Assembly: GCA_030348875.1 (NCBI GenBank)
Contig: JAUCEP010000002.1
Coordinates: 4,134,501-4,198,500, forward strand
From: Ureibacillus composti
GTDB lineage: Bacteria > Bacillota > Bacilli > Bacillales_A > Planococcaceae
DNA: 64,000 nucleotides
Reading direction: 5' to 3'
The notes under the pieces are model-generated. The model was not told the DNA's origin. It saw only the letters and a list, made by a program, of their open reading frames with translations, and ran no database searches. Shown here piece after piece: positions 43,842 through 50,773 of the stretch. Each line of letters opens with the position of its first letter. Position 1 is the stretch's first letter. Position numbers and translations under genes: made by a program.

Positions 43842-44060
43842 AAAAAATCCTCCCAATTTCACTTGGAAGGATTAGTCGCAATTTCAATGTGAAAAGAAGC
43901 TATCTCTTTTAAATAGCTTTGCAAAAATAATATTGAAAAATGGGCAGACTAATCCTATTTTGTAATTTGAAATACTTTGTGCGTAACTTCAAAGTTAAAA
44001 TAAGATTAGTTAATCATCGGCCACCCATCTTCCCTTCTTTTCATAAGTAAATATATTATA
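43842..44060 (-). promoter_or_regulatory. Transcription-attenuation leader of vmlR
   Basis: On the minus strand: TATAAT at 44055-44060, then segment 1 ACTAATCTTATTTT (43997-44010), segment 2 AAAATAGGATTAGT (43948-43961), segment 3 GACTAATCCT (43868-43877) and segment 4 within the terminator (AATCCTTCCAA/TTGGGAGGATT, 43846-43873, followed by T6). Segments 1:2 (14 bp), 2:3 (10 bp) and 3:4 (11 bp) are mutually exclusive. A hairpin AAGCTAT/ATAGCTT lies between 2 and 3. Short frames precede segment 1, including a 12-codon ORF at 44006-44044 whose stop overlaps segment 1. A drug-stalled ribosome there would free segment 2 to form the antiterminator. Confidence 0.75.
44006..44044 (-). CDS. Candidate 12-aa leader peptide of vmlR
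   Basis: ATG-initiated frame reading MKRREDGWPMIN whose TAA lies inside attenuator segment 1. It has no Shine-Dalgarno and starts only a few bases after the predicted transcription start, so it would be near-leaderless. A shorter GTG frame with AAGGGA at 6 nt (VADD) overlaps it and is an alternative sensor. Confidence 0.35.
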   Translation of the reverse strand: MKRREDGWPMIN

Positions 44061-44282
44061 ACACAAATTTTGGTTAATTATAAACGTGCTGGATCTTCAA
44101 ATTTGAACCATTGGATATTTCTCATCTAATACGTGCATAACCCGCCATATTGAATAAGCTTCAATAGAATTTCAGACATATATAATTTCCTAATGTAAAT
44201 GTTCGAGATAAAAGTTTAGTATCCTTCATTTAGCATCAATTCATGTCCTACTGCTTAAGCAAAAGGGTAAATACTAAGTTGT

Positions 44283-45002
44283 TTATATTAATAGTAAGTA
44301 GATCCAAATTAATATAAATCCGATTATAGTATAGATTATACATAAGCGTGCCGATGAATTCTTAATCGCTACGATAAACATCTCTTTTATTGTAACTGTT
44401 AACATCATCCCAATCGCAAGACTCAGAATCAATGCACAAAGAGAAGGAGGAATAAAATACCCTAAAGAACTACCTAAAAGGATTCCAATACCGACTGGAG
44501 CGATGATGATTCCTATTAACATAAACCAAGTGCGAATATTTACTTTCCCCAATAATAGAGGTGTAAATAATGCAACTCCTTCAGGAATATTATGCAGAAT
44601 GAGCAAATAAATCATTGAACTGTTCATCTCAAACACTTGGCTTGATCCTATCGCGATTCCTACTGGCAAATTATGTACCGAGATACTTAATGCTAGTAAT
44701 TTAGCAGTACGTAAGTATGGATTTTTTTTAACTTGATAGCGAGGTAGTTGATGAGACGCTTCATGCAAAAGAAGAAACAAAATTCCTCCCATCAACAATC
44801 CCCAGAAGAATATTTTGTTGTTCCCCATCTCAATACTCTCAGGTGCAATATCCAAAACAATCATACCCAAAATGACTCCAGCACAGATTGCATATATAAT
44901 TGAAACTTTTGTTTGAAACCCCTTTAATAAAATTGCAATACATCCTCCAAAACAAAATCCAATTGTGGTTAAACCCATACCAATTAGCGCAGTAATAAAC
45001 AT
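44283..45002 (-). CDS. ZIP family metal transporter
   Basis: 239 residues, eight hydrophobic segments. The ZIP metal-binding helices are clear: helix IV SISVHNLPVGIAIG and helix V LILHNIPEGVALF, with a third HEASHQLPRY at the cytoplasmic loop before helix IV. Bacterial members import zinc and sometimes iron or manganese. No Zur box or partner gene is visible. The ATG has GGGGTGAATAA upstream on the minus strand. Confidence 0.9.
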   Translation of the reverse strand: MFITALIGMGLTTIGFCFGGCIAILLKGFQTKVSIIYAICAGVILGMIVLDIAPESIEMGNNKIFFWGLLMGGILFLLLHEASHQLPRYQVKKNPYLRTAKLLALSISVHNLPVGIAIGSSQVFEMNSSMIYLLILHNIPEGVALFTPLLLGKVNIRTWFMLIGIIIAPVGIGILLGSSLGYFIPPSLCALILSLAIGMMLTVTIKEMFIVAIKNSSARLCIIYTIIGFILIWIYLLLI

Positions 45003-45136
45003 TTATTCACCCCATTTAATTACTATAAAAATATATGGTTTAAATAAGTGAATATGTTTCGTTTTTAATATTTTATGGGGAAGATGATAGTAACATTAAT
45101 TAAATGTAATCGATAAACATACACCGTATAAAGTAA

Positions 45137-45170
45137 AAAGCAGACATGAATAAAACATGTCTGCTTTAAT
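45137..45170 (-). terminator. Intrinsic terminator of the CYP152 gene
   Basis: Perfect 12-bp stem AAAGCAGACATG/CATGTCTGCTTT with a 7-nt loop. Confidence 0.88.
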
Positions 45171-46433
45171 TTAATGTAAGTTTTCTAGCGACCGTCTTAC
45201 ATTTTTCAATATAATTTTACTTTGAGGAATGCTTGGAATATCATCCATATCAAAACTTAAATCTTGTTCGGGAATTTCGTACTCTAAACGCTTCACTAAG
45301 TAGTCTAAACTACCCTTCATTACTTCAATTGTAATCCATTCCCCTGCACACCGATGCCCATTGTTATAATCTCCGCCACCTTGAGGAATAAAACTAAACG
45401 GGCTTCCTTTCCACCTCGCGAAACGTTCAGGCTTAAATTCGTTAGGTTGCCCCCATATATTTGGATCATGATTTGTTCCATATAAATCTAACAGCGTAAG
45501 TGTACCTTTTTCGAATTTGTAACCGTTCCAAGTAAAGTTCGTTTTTACTTTCGCCGCAACAAAAGGAAAGAACGGATAATAACGCCTTACTTCTTGCACA
45601 AATAACTGAGAGTAATCGGAATAATTCCTTAGTTTCTCTTTTTCATGTGGAAAATTTTGCAATGCTAACACGGCGAAATTCATATAGATTGCTATTGCCA
45701 CAATTGGACGCAGCATGTTTAGTACTTCGACAGCTACTGTTTCTCCATCCAAAAGGTTTCCATTTGAGTCTTTATAAAATGCAAACTTGTGTAATACTGT
45801 GTTTTCAGAGAACATTATTTTTTTATTTCGTGCCTCTTCAATAAGCTCTTCAATTTTCTTTTCGATTTGATTCCGCGCACTTCTTCCAATCCAGTGAGTC
45901 GGACCAAGAGCTGCAGGAGTTTCAAACATTGCAGCTAACCCCTTCGTCATTACCTTTACATCGTCTTCATGGAGAGGATATCCAACCCATTTGAATGCAG
46001 CTTTACAGAGTAACTTTTTCATCTCTTCATATAGAACTACTTGTTCCATTTGCGCCCACTGATCGATTGAGTGTTCCCATTCCATTTTCACGATATCTAC
46101 AAGTTTTTCAATTTCCTCAGGGTTCATCATAGACATTAACATTTCCTTACGATGTCTATGTTCTTCCCCATCCAATGTTTGTACACTGTTTTTTCCAAAC
46201 AATGTTTGGACTACTCGATTGGGTGCCGCGCCATTTCTTTGGAACTTATCTTCGTCATAAAAAAGTGCTGCCGCTTCTTCTCCAATCATACAAATGGCTT
46301 TTTTCCCTAATATCCTTGTTTCAAAAATATCTGATTGCAAACTTTGACTTCTATTTAGAATAAAATTGTATCCTTCTTTTAACAGGGCTATGCTATGATC
46401 AAGACCTTCTTCGCGTGGTATTTGATTATCCAA
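45171..46433 (-). CDS. cypC: CYP152 fatty-acid peroxygenase (P450 BS-beta type)
   Basis: 420-residue cytochrome P450 that uses hydrogen peroxide to hydroxylate fatty acids at the alpha or beta carbon. It carries the CYP152-specific RPIVAI (Arg-Pro replacing the usual acid-alcohol pair), [14 protein letters not shown] (ExxR), and the heme loop [19 protein letters not shown] with the ligand Cys. The start is set at TTG 46433: AAGAGGTGAC lies 5 nt upstream and the resulting N-terminus [21 protein letters not shown] aligns with B. subtilis YbdT. Upstream in-frame GTG/ATG codons lie in the neighbouring terminator and lack ribosome sites. Confidence 0.93.
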   Translation of the reverse strand: MDNQIPREEGLDHSIALLKEGYNFILNRSQSLQSDIFETRILGKKAICMIGEEAAALFYDEDKFQRNGAAPNRVVQTLFGKNSVQTLDGEEHRHRKEMLMSMMNPEEIEKLVDIVKMEWEHSIDQWAQMEQVVLYEEMKKLLCKAAFKWVGYPLHEDDVKVMTKGLAAMFETPAALGPTHWIGRSARNQIEKKIEELIEEARNKKIMFSENTVLHKFAFYKDSNGNLLDGETVAVEVLNMLRPIVAIAIYMNFAVLALQNFPHEKEKLRNYSDYSQLFVQEVRRYYPFFPFVAAKVKTNFTWNGYKFEKGTLTLLDLYGTNHDPNIWGQPNEFKPERFARWKGSPFSFIPQGGGDYNNGHRCAGEWITIEVMKGSLDYLVKRLEYEIPEQDLSFDMDDIPSIPQSKIILKNVRRSLENLH

Positions 46434-46504
46434 ATTAGTCACCTCTTCAATCTTACTGATACTATTCTTTCTAAACATTTCATATTTATGCTTATTTTTT
46501 AGAT

Positions 46505-46537
46505 TTAAAAAAAGCACCTCTTTTCAGAGATGCTTTG
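46505..46537 (-). terminator. Intrinsic terminator of the MFS gene
   Basis: On the minus strand AAAGCATCTCT/AGAGGTGCTTT (one G-U pair) with a 4-nt GAAA loop and T-run. Confidence 0.85.
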
Positions 46538-46544
46538 AAAACCA

Positions 46545-47780
46545 TTAATTTAATTTAGACAAATGATCCTTTTGTTCTTTATGTTTGAATAATGGAATCG
46601 TAAACAATACCGCAATCAGGAATAAAATCCCTGATGTTAAATAAACGCCTGGGAGAGTTAATGATGATTTAATAATTCCTGAAATAGACATACCTATTAC
46701 CATCATTCCCATAAACATTGGTGTTAGCACGCCATTTACGCGTCCTATAAAGGATTCTTCTGTATTTTTTAATATTAAAGTGTTAATTCCTATTTGAATA
46801 CAAGGTAAGAATAAACCATTAATAAACTGTAAAGTTAACGTTAAGATTACATTTGTAGAATACCCTATAATAATTGTAGCTATCATACTGACAATGACTC
46901 CAATAGTTAAAAGCGTTTGTGGAGATACTTTTCGGGATAGAGCAAAGATGACACCGCCTCCGATTAACATTCCTACCCCACTAGCCATTAATAACCATTG
47001 AAGAAATTCCTTCGTCATTCCCAAATTTTCGATTGCTAAAAAAATAGCAAGTGGCTGAACGATTCCAACCGCTAAACCACATACCGCAAAAACGATCCCC
47101 ATTGATTTCAAGATATCGTTTGATAATACATAACGGAAACCATCCACAAACTCTTTTTTAAAGTTTGATGTTTCTTCAGATTTATCTTTTTCAACATCTC
47201 TAGGTAAGAATAATAATACAAAAGCCGATAATAAGAACATGACACCCATTATACCAATCGAAGTGTATATACCGAACTTTTGATAAATGAATGTACCAAT
47301 TAATGGGCCGACCACCATGAAAATAGCCATTAACGATTGGAAAATAGCCATTACGGATTGTAATTGATCACTAGAAACATGCTGTTTAAATAAACGCATT
47401 GCTGAAGGCATTGAAAACTGTGACAGTATGGCAGACACTAATGTAGCAAAAAAGATACTGTACCACGAACCATAAATTAGTGTTATTAACACAACAAAAA
47501 TGGAGATAGCCGATAAGAAGTCACACCAGACCATCGTCAATTTTGGTTTCCATCTGTCAGCAAAAGTACCACCAATAAATGAAAAAATAAAAATTGGTGC
47601 AAATTCTGCTACCGAAATCAATGAAATGTAAATCGGATTATTGTCCGTAATATCCGTTACATATAAAAGAATTGCAAAGTTTCTTATCCAAATACCTAAT
47701 TGTAACAAAAAGTTTGATGCCATAATGGCAGATACAATTCGGTTTCCAAATATATTACTTCTCTGTTGTACACTTTCCAT
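46545..47780 (-). CDS. MFS transporter, macrolide-efflux-like (MefA/YfmI type)
   Basis: 411 residues, twelve hydrophobic segments. The pattern NRIVSAIMASNFLLQLGIWIRNFAILLYV and GGTFADRWKPKLTMVWCDFLSA (motif A) is that of the MefA-like MFS_3 group, with SQFSMPSAMRLFKQHVSSDQLQSVMAIFQS as second landmark. Relatives export macrolides or siderophores; substrate is not assignable. TTGGAGGTAATGC precedes the ATG on the minus strand. Located between cypC and a YiiX-type gene. Confidence 0.85.
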   Translation of the reverse strand: MESVQQRSNIFGNRIVSAIMASNFLLQLGIWIRNFAILLYVTDITDNNPIYISLISVAEFAPIFIFSFIGGTFADRWKPKLTMVWCDFLSAISIFVVLITLIYGSWYSIFFATLVSAILSQFSMPSAMRLFKQHVSSDQLQSVMAIFQSLMAIFMVVGPLIGTFIYQKFGIYTSIGIMGVMFLLSAFVLLFLPRDVEKDKSEETSNFKKEFVDGFRYVLSNDILKSMGIVFAVCGLAVGIVQPLAIFLAIENLGMTKEFLQWLLMASGVGMLIGGGVIFALSRKVSPQTLLTIGVIVSMIATIIIGYSTNVILTLTLQFINGLFLPCIQIGINTLILKNTEESFIGRVNGVLTPMFMGMMVIGMSISGIIKSSLTLPGVYLTSGILFLIAVLFTIPLFKHKEQKDHLSKLN

Positions 47781-47882
47781 GCATTACCTCCAAATTAATA
47801 ATTACTCTTTAAACCTATCTAGCCTTATTTATTCCAACTTTTGCAAACAGTTGTTAACAATACCGAGAAAAATTCACATTAG

Positions 47883-48446
47883 TTACCTTACTGCAAGTGA
47901 ATATACATGCTTTTTTGTCTCTTTCATAAACAAGTCTGATAAATATCCTTCATACTCTAAATTCAGATTTTGCAAACTTTGTAGATCATGTGGGGAAATT
48001 AGCGATAGAGGTTTTTGGAAATGTAATAAATCACCTTCATTTAGCACACATGCAACAAACTCTGAGCAAAAATAAGCACGCTTTCTTCGGATTGGTTTAT
48101 TTATTACAAAATTTATTAACCCAATGAGGTTATATCGATATAAATGTTTTTGATTTTCAATTTGTTGTATAAAATGGCTCATTTTTTTCTTCTGCTCAGT
48201 TGATATTGAACAGCTATAAATAGCACATCTTGCGTTTTCAAATAACCCTTTCCTTACATCTTCATTCACGAATCCCCCTATAAAAGGATTTTGTGGTTTT
48301 TTTCGCCCAAAACTATATACCTCCAAAAAGTTCCTATCAAATGAAATAGAAGCATGATTATATGGTTTTTTTGTATATAACTTGATCATCCTTGTGAACA
48401 TTGTTCCGGTATCAGTTAATAATAAATACACTTTTTCCATTTCCAT
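47883..48446 (-). CDS. YiiX/YycO-like permuted NlpC/P60 (papain-fold) protein
   Basis: 187 residues with the circularly permuted papain-like order: an early His in KKPYNHASISFD near residue 31 and a late Cys in RAYFCSEFVACVL near residue 130. The region between, IYSCSISTEQKKKMSHFIQQI and YNLIGLINFVI, matches the YiiX/YycO-like pattern. Such proteins are proposed cysteine peptidases or amidases/acyltransferases. No signal peptide. GAAGGAGAATAT precedes the ATG. Confidence 0.75.
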   Translation of the reverse strand: MEMEKVYLLLTDTGTMFTRMIKLYTKKPYNHASISFDRNFLEVYSFGRKKPQNPFIGGFVNEDVRKGLFENARCAIYSCSISTEQKKKMSHFIQQIENQKHLYRYNLIGLINFVINKPIRRKRAYFCSEFVACVLNEGDLLHFQKPLSLISPHDLQSLQNLNLEYEGYLSDLFMKETKKHVYSLAVR

Positions 48447-48541
48447 ATATTCTCCTTCATTCGTAATCCCTTATATTTTAAAAACTTTTTTAGCTATACG
48501 GAACCGACTGGAGAAATATTCGAATATAGGCCTAGAGACGT

Positions 48542-48584
48542 ATTGTACTATCCAACATACAAAAATTCAATACGATGGTACAAT
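48542..48584. repeat. Inverted repeat near the YiiX-type gene
   Basis: ATTGTACTATC (48542-48552) and GATGGTACAAT (48574-48584) pair at 10 of 11 positions across 21 bp. The right arm with its flank, AATTCAATACGATGGTACA, recurs once at 26377-26395 with a single change. Confidence 0.4.
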
Positions 48585-48732
48585 TTTAACAAATGGAAAA
48601 AAACACAAAAAACAAGCCTTTTTACAATGTGGATTAAAGTAATTAGGCTAAATTATTGAGGCAATTCGATAGTTCTCTATAAAAGCGCAAAATAAAAAGC
48701 TTAAAGCAAATTAGCTTTAAGCCCTTGTATTA

Positions 48733-48766
48733 AAAAAACCCGGAAAATTAATTTCCGGGCTTAATT
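48733..48766 (-). terminator. Intrinsic terminator of the small-ORF unit
   Basis: CCCGGAAA/TTTCCGGG around ATTAA with seven As on the left (minus-strand U-tract). Flank GTGAAATTAAG recurs at the second unit near 49.1 kb. Confidence 0.85.
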
Positions 48767-48777
48767 TCACTATTCCT

Positions 48778-48810
48778 ACATGTACGCAAAACTGTTTAGA
48801 TTTCGCATCG
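48778..48810 (-). CDS. 10-aa ORF with ribosome site
   Basis: Minus-strand frame MRNLNSFAYM preceded by AGAGGTG 6 nt upstream, just before the terminator at 48.75 kb. Too short to call a gene with confidence; listed because it shares a transcript layout with the 21- and 50-codon ORFs. Confidence 0.25.
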
Positions 48811-48868
48811 GTTACACCTCTAATTTCAAATTGGACAAACCAATATTCGATTTAAGGATATAATAATG

Positions 48869-48934
48869 CTACTTTCTTATACAGCACTTTTTTGGAGGAT
48901 TGTCTGAATCAAAACTGCTTCCGTCTTTTTTCAT
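48869..48934 (-). CDS. 21-aa cysteine-containing small ORF
   Basis: Minus-strand frame MKKDGSSFDSDNPPKKCCIR plus a final Lys, preceded by GGAGGG 7 nt upstream. It is polar, with a Cys-Cys pair near the end, and has no signal peptide or membrane helix, so it is unlike type I toxins. It sits upstream of the terminator at 48.75 kb. Family unknown. Confidence 0.45.
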   Translation of the reverse strand: MKKDGSSFDSDNPPKKCCIRK

Positions 48935-49073
48935 CGCAAATCCCTCCTGCTTTCATGTCGGATTGTTTAGTGAAATCACAATTAGTATCGCTAATCAGAT
49001 ATAAATCATACATAATTTCAATAAATATTTGCCCTTCCCTTACTACTCCCGCGTAAAAATGTTGTTATAGCTC

Positions 49074-49114
49074 TAGTAAAAAAAGCCCGGAATAATTCCG
49101 GACTCAATTTCACG
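49074..49114 (-). terminator. Intrinsic terminator of the 50-aa ORF
   Basis: On the minus strand AGTCCGGAAT/ATTCCGGGCT with seven Ts. Sequence and flank (GTGAAATT) are nearly those of the terminator at 48.75 kb, suggesting duplication. Confidence 0.85.
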
Positions 49115-49131
49115 AATGCTAGATGATGTTA

Positions 49132-49284
49132 TTAAAACTGTCTGGCTTTTGCTTCGGACCTCAATAACCGATTGTGGAGTGTAATCTCTGTTCGACCATT
49201 TACTTGAGAATCTGTTCGCTTTGTCCTTGTCCAGTTCTGACGGAATTTCTGTGATCTTGGATCTAAATTGTCCATTCTGCTCAC
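49132..49284 (-). CDS. 50-aa basic small protein
   Basis: GTG-initiated frame (MSRMDNLDPR ... SEAKARQF) with AGGAGGG 7 nt upstream and an intrinsic terminator just after the stop. It holds twelve Arg/Lys residues against few acids and no Cys, and is soluble and probably helical in its second half. Basic small proteins of this size include Fur-controlled RNA-binding helpers in B. subtilis, but I see no clear similarity. Start at internal ATG 49275 is possible. Confidence 0.55.
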   Translation of the reverse strand: MSRMDNLDPRSQKFRQNWTRTKRTDSQVNGRTEITLHNRLLRSEAKARQF

Positions 49285-49459
49285 TCGTTTTCCCTCCTAA
49301 ACATCATGTTAGACATTAAAAGTGAAATCGAATATAGTATGAATCATTTTTATTTTATTATACTTATTTTTATTACCATTATTTCGAACCAATTTAGCAT
49401 TCAACATCGTATAGGAATATTAAATTTTATAAGTACAAACCCTATAACGAGTTGCTATT
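49285..49459. other. AT-rich intergenic region upstream of the small ORF
   Basis: 175 bp with no ORF; presumably holds the promoter of the 50-codon ORF and the end of the TauE/CcdA-like transcript. Nothing else seen. Confidence 0.4.
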
Positions 49460-50194
49460 CTATATTCCCCAGTAAGTAATTGTGTCAAATATTCCAATCA
49501 CAATAAGAATAACTCCCGTTAGTTTTTGGATTATTCCTCCCACCTTTTTACTTTTTTTCATTAGGAAGCGTTTAGTATCGAAAGTCTCAATTAATCCAAA
49601 AATAATGAGAAGTGGCATGGAAGTGGCAATTCCAAATACTGCTGGCAATATAAATCCGTAAGTGGAAGTCACAACTGTTGGCATTAGCCAAACAAAAAAT
49701 AGTACAAACATTGTTGGACAAAAAGCTAATGCAAAGCTAGCTCCTAAAAGGAACGAGCCCCATTTCCCTTCTTTCATAATCATCGGTAATTTTGATGTCA
49801 TTCTATGAAGAAATACCAGTTTAATGATTCCCAATAGAATCAGACCTGTCATGATTAGCAGAGGTCCAATTGCTTTTCTGAAGATTGGAAAGTAGTTTGT
49901 CATCTCCGACTCGAAAGATTGGCCATAGAACCAAGCAAGCCATCCAATACAACTAAAAACCACAACTTTCCCCATTATAAAATAAGCAATTTCTATCCAA
50001 ATGTTTTCTTTTTGAATATTTCGGTTCCCATAAAATGTGATGGCACTAATATTTCCTGTTAATTGACAAGGTGCAAAGGCCCCCACCATCCCAAGAAGAA
50101 TAGCGATTACTATGTGGGAATGCTCATATGTATTCAAGAATGTCGTAATGGGCTCACTAATGAACCCACTAATTTGAGCAAGTAGACTATACAT
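49460..50194 (-). CDS. CcdA/DsbD-like or TauE/SafE-like membrane protein (UreH_2 type)
   Basis: 244 residues, six to seven hydrophobic segments. Two symmetry-related cysteine motifs, GAFAPCQLTGN near residue 40 and LAFCPTMFVLFF near residue 155, resemble the transmembrane Cys pair of CcdA/DsbD electron carriers. The family (PF13386) is annotated variously as cytochrome c biogenesis, urease accessory UreH or sulfite exporter. No cytochrome c or thioredoxin gene adjoins it. Role in transmembrane thiol transfer is inferred from the cysteines only. Confidence 0.7.
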   Translation of the reverse strand: MYSLLAQISGFISEPITTFLNTYEHSHIVIAILLGMVGAFAPCQLTGNISAITFYGNRNIQKENIWIEIAYFIMGKVVVFSCIGWLAWFYGQSFESEMTNYFPIFRKAIGPLLIMTGLILLGIIKLVFLHRMTSKLPMIMKEGKWGSFLLGASFALAFCPTMFVLFFVWLMPTVVTSTYGFILPAVFGIATSMPLLIIFGLIETFDTKRFLMKKSKKVGGIIQKLTGVILIVIGIFDTITYWGI

Positions 50195-50341
50195 GACACA
50201 TCACCTTCTTTATATCAAAGAATACACTGATTAACGTTAAGTGTAAAAAGAGATTTTTTTAAGAAGGGATTCATTTCAGGGGAAAAACCAGAACATTTTT
50301 TGCGTCTCTCCATATTTATATATAGGAAAGGGGCGATTGAA

Positions 50342-50644
50342 ATGGTTTCGATAGAACCAATGGAATTAAATGGACATAGTTTCACTGCTGTCACTGTTCG
50401 TTTGCCAAAAACTACTTTGTTAACAATTTCTAATGAAAATGGGTATATCATGTGTGGGGCATTGGACGTTGAACTTTTAAATACTCGATTAGCAGATCGC
50501 AAAATTATTGCTGGTCGAGCTGTTGGAGTAAAGACAATCGATGAATTGCTAAATGCCCCATTAGAATCGGTTACTCTTGAAGCAGAAAAGTTTGGTATAA
50601 CAAAAGGTATGATTGGTGAAGAAGCACTTTTAAAAATGATTTGA
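50342..50644 (+). CDS. yunC: DUF1805 protein YunC
   Basis: 100-residue cytosolic protein that aligns with B. subtilis YunC along its whole length: VSIEPMELNGHSFTAVTVRLPKT, GYIMCGALDVELLN, IIAGRAVGVKTIDELLNAPLESVT and GEEALLKM. Function unknown; the structure of the family suggests a small ligand-binding or regulatory fold. ATG 50342 lies 8 nt after AAAGGGG; the in-frame ATG at 50300 has no ribosome site. Confidence 0.93.
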   Translation: MVSIEPMELNGHSFTAVTVRLPKTTLLTISNENGYIMCGALDVELLNTRLADRKIIAGRAVGVKTIDELLNAPLESVTLEAEKFGITKGMIGEEALLKMI

Positions 50645-50667
50645 TGATATTCTCTTCTATGAAAGCA

Positions 50668-50712
50668 GCCTGTAGAAAAGTTCGAGAAGAATCTAGTTTT
50701 TCTACAGGCTTA
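50668..50712 (+). terminator. Hairpin after yunC
   Basis: 12-bp stem GCCTGTAGAAAA/TTTTCTACAGGC with a long loop; weak T-tail (TTATACATATTATT). Confidence 0.55.
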
Positions 50713-50737
50713 TACATATTATTGTGTGATCAAAAAC

Positions 50738-50769
50738 AAAAGGCTGCCCAGAAAATTTCTGAACAGCCT
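50738..50769 (-). terminator. Intrinsic terminator of kimA
   Basis: AGGCTG(cc)CAGAAA/TTTCTG(aa)CAGCCT; AAAA on the left gives a minus-strand U-tract. Confidence 0.75.
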
Positions 50770-50773
50770 GCTA

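Noticed and set aside
43744-43887. 48-codon N-terminal extension of VmlR
   Set aside because: Runs through the attenuator leader downstream of the terminator; the VmlR family start and an AAGGGATGG site fit ATG 43743.
46434-46517. 28-codon N-terminal extension of the CYP152 gene
   Set aside because: Begins within the terminator of the neighbouring MFS gene and lacks a ribosome site; the TTG at 46433 aligns with the family start.
48382-48642. 86-codon plus-strand ORF
   Set aside because: Antisense to the YiiX-type gene start and then intergenic; low-complexity Lys/Thr-rich sequence with no ribosome site.
48869-49284. Type I toxin-antitoxin interpretation of the small ORFs
   Set aside because: The peptides are polar or basic, without the hydrophobic helix of known type I toxins, and no antisense promoter was evident.
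50215-50502. 95-codon minus-strand ORF overlapping yunC
   Set aside because: Antisense shadow of yunC, which matches a known family along its full length.
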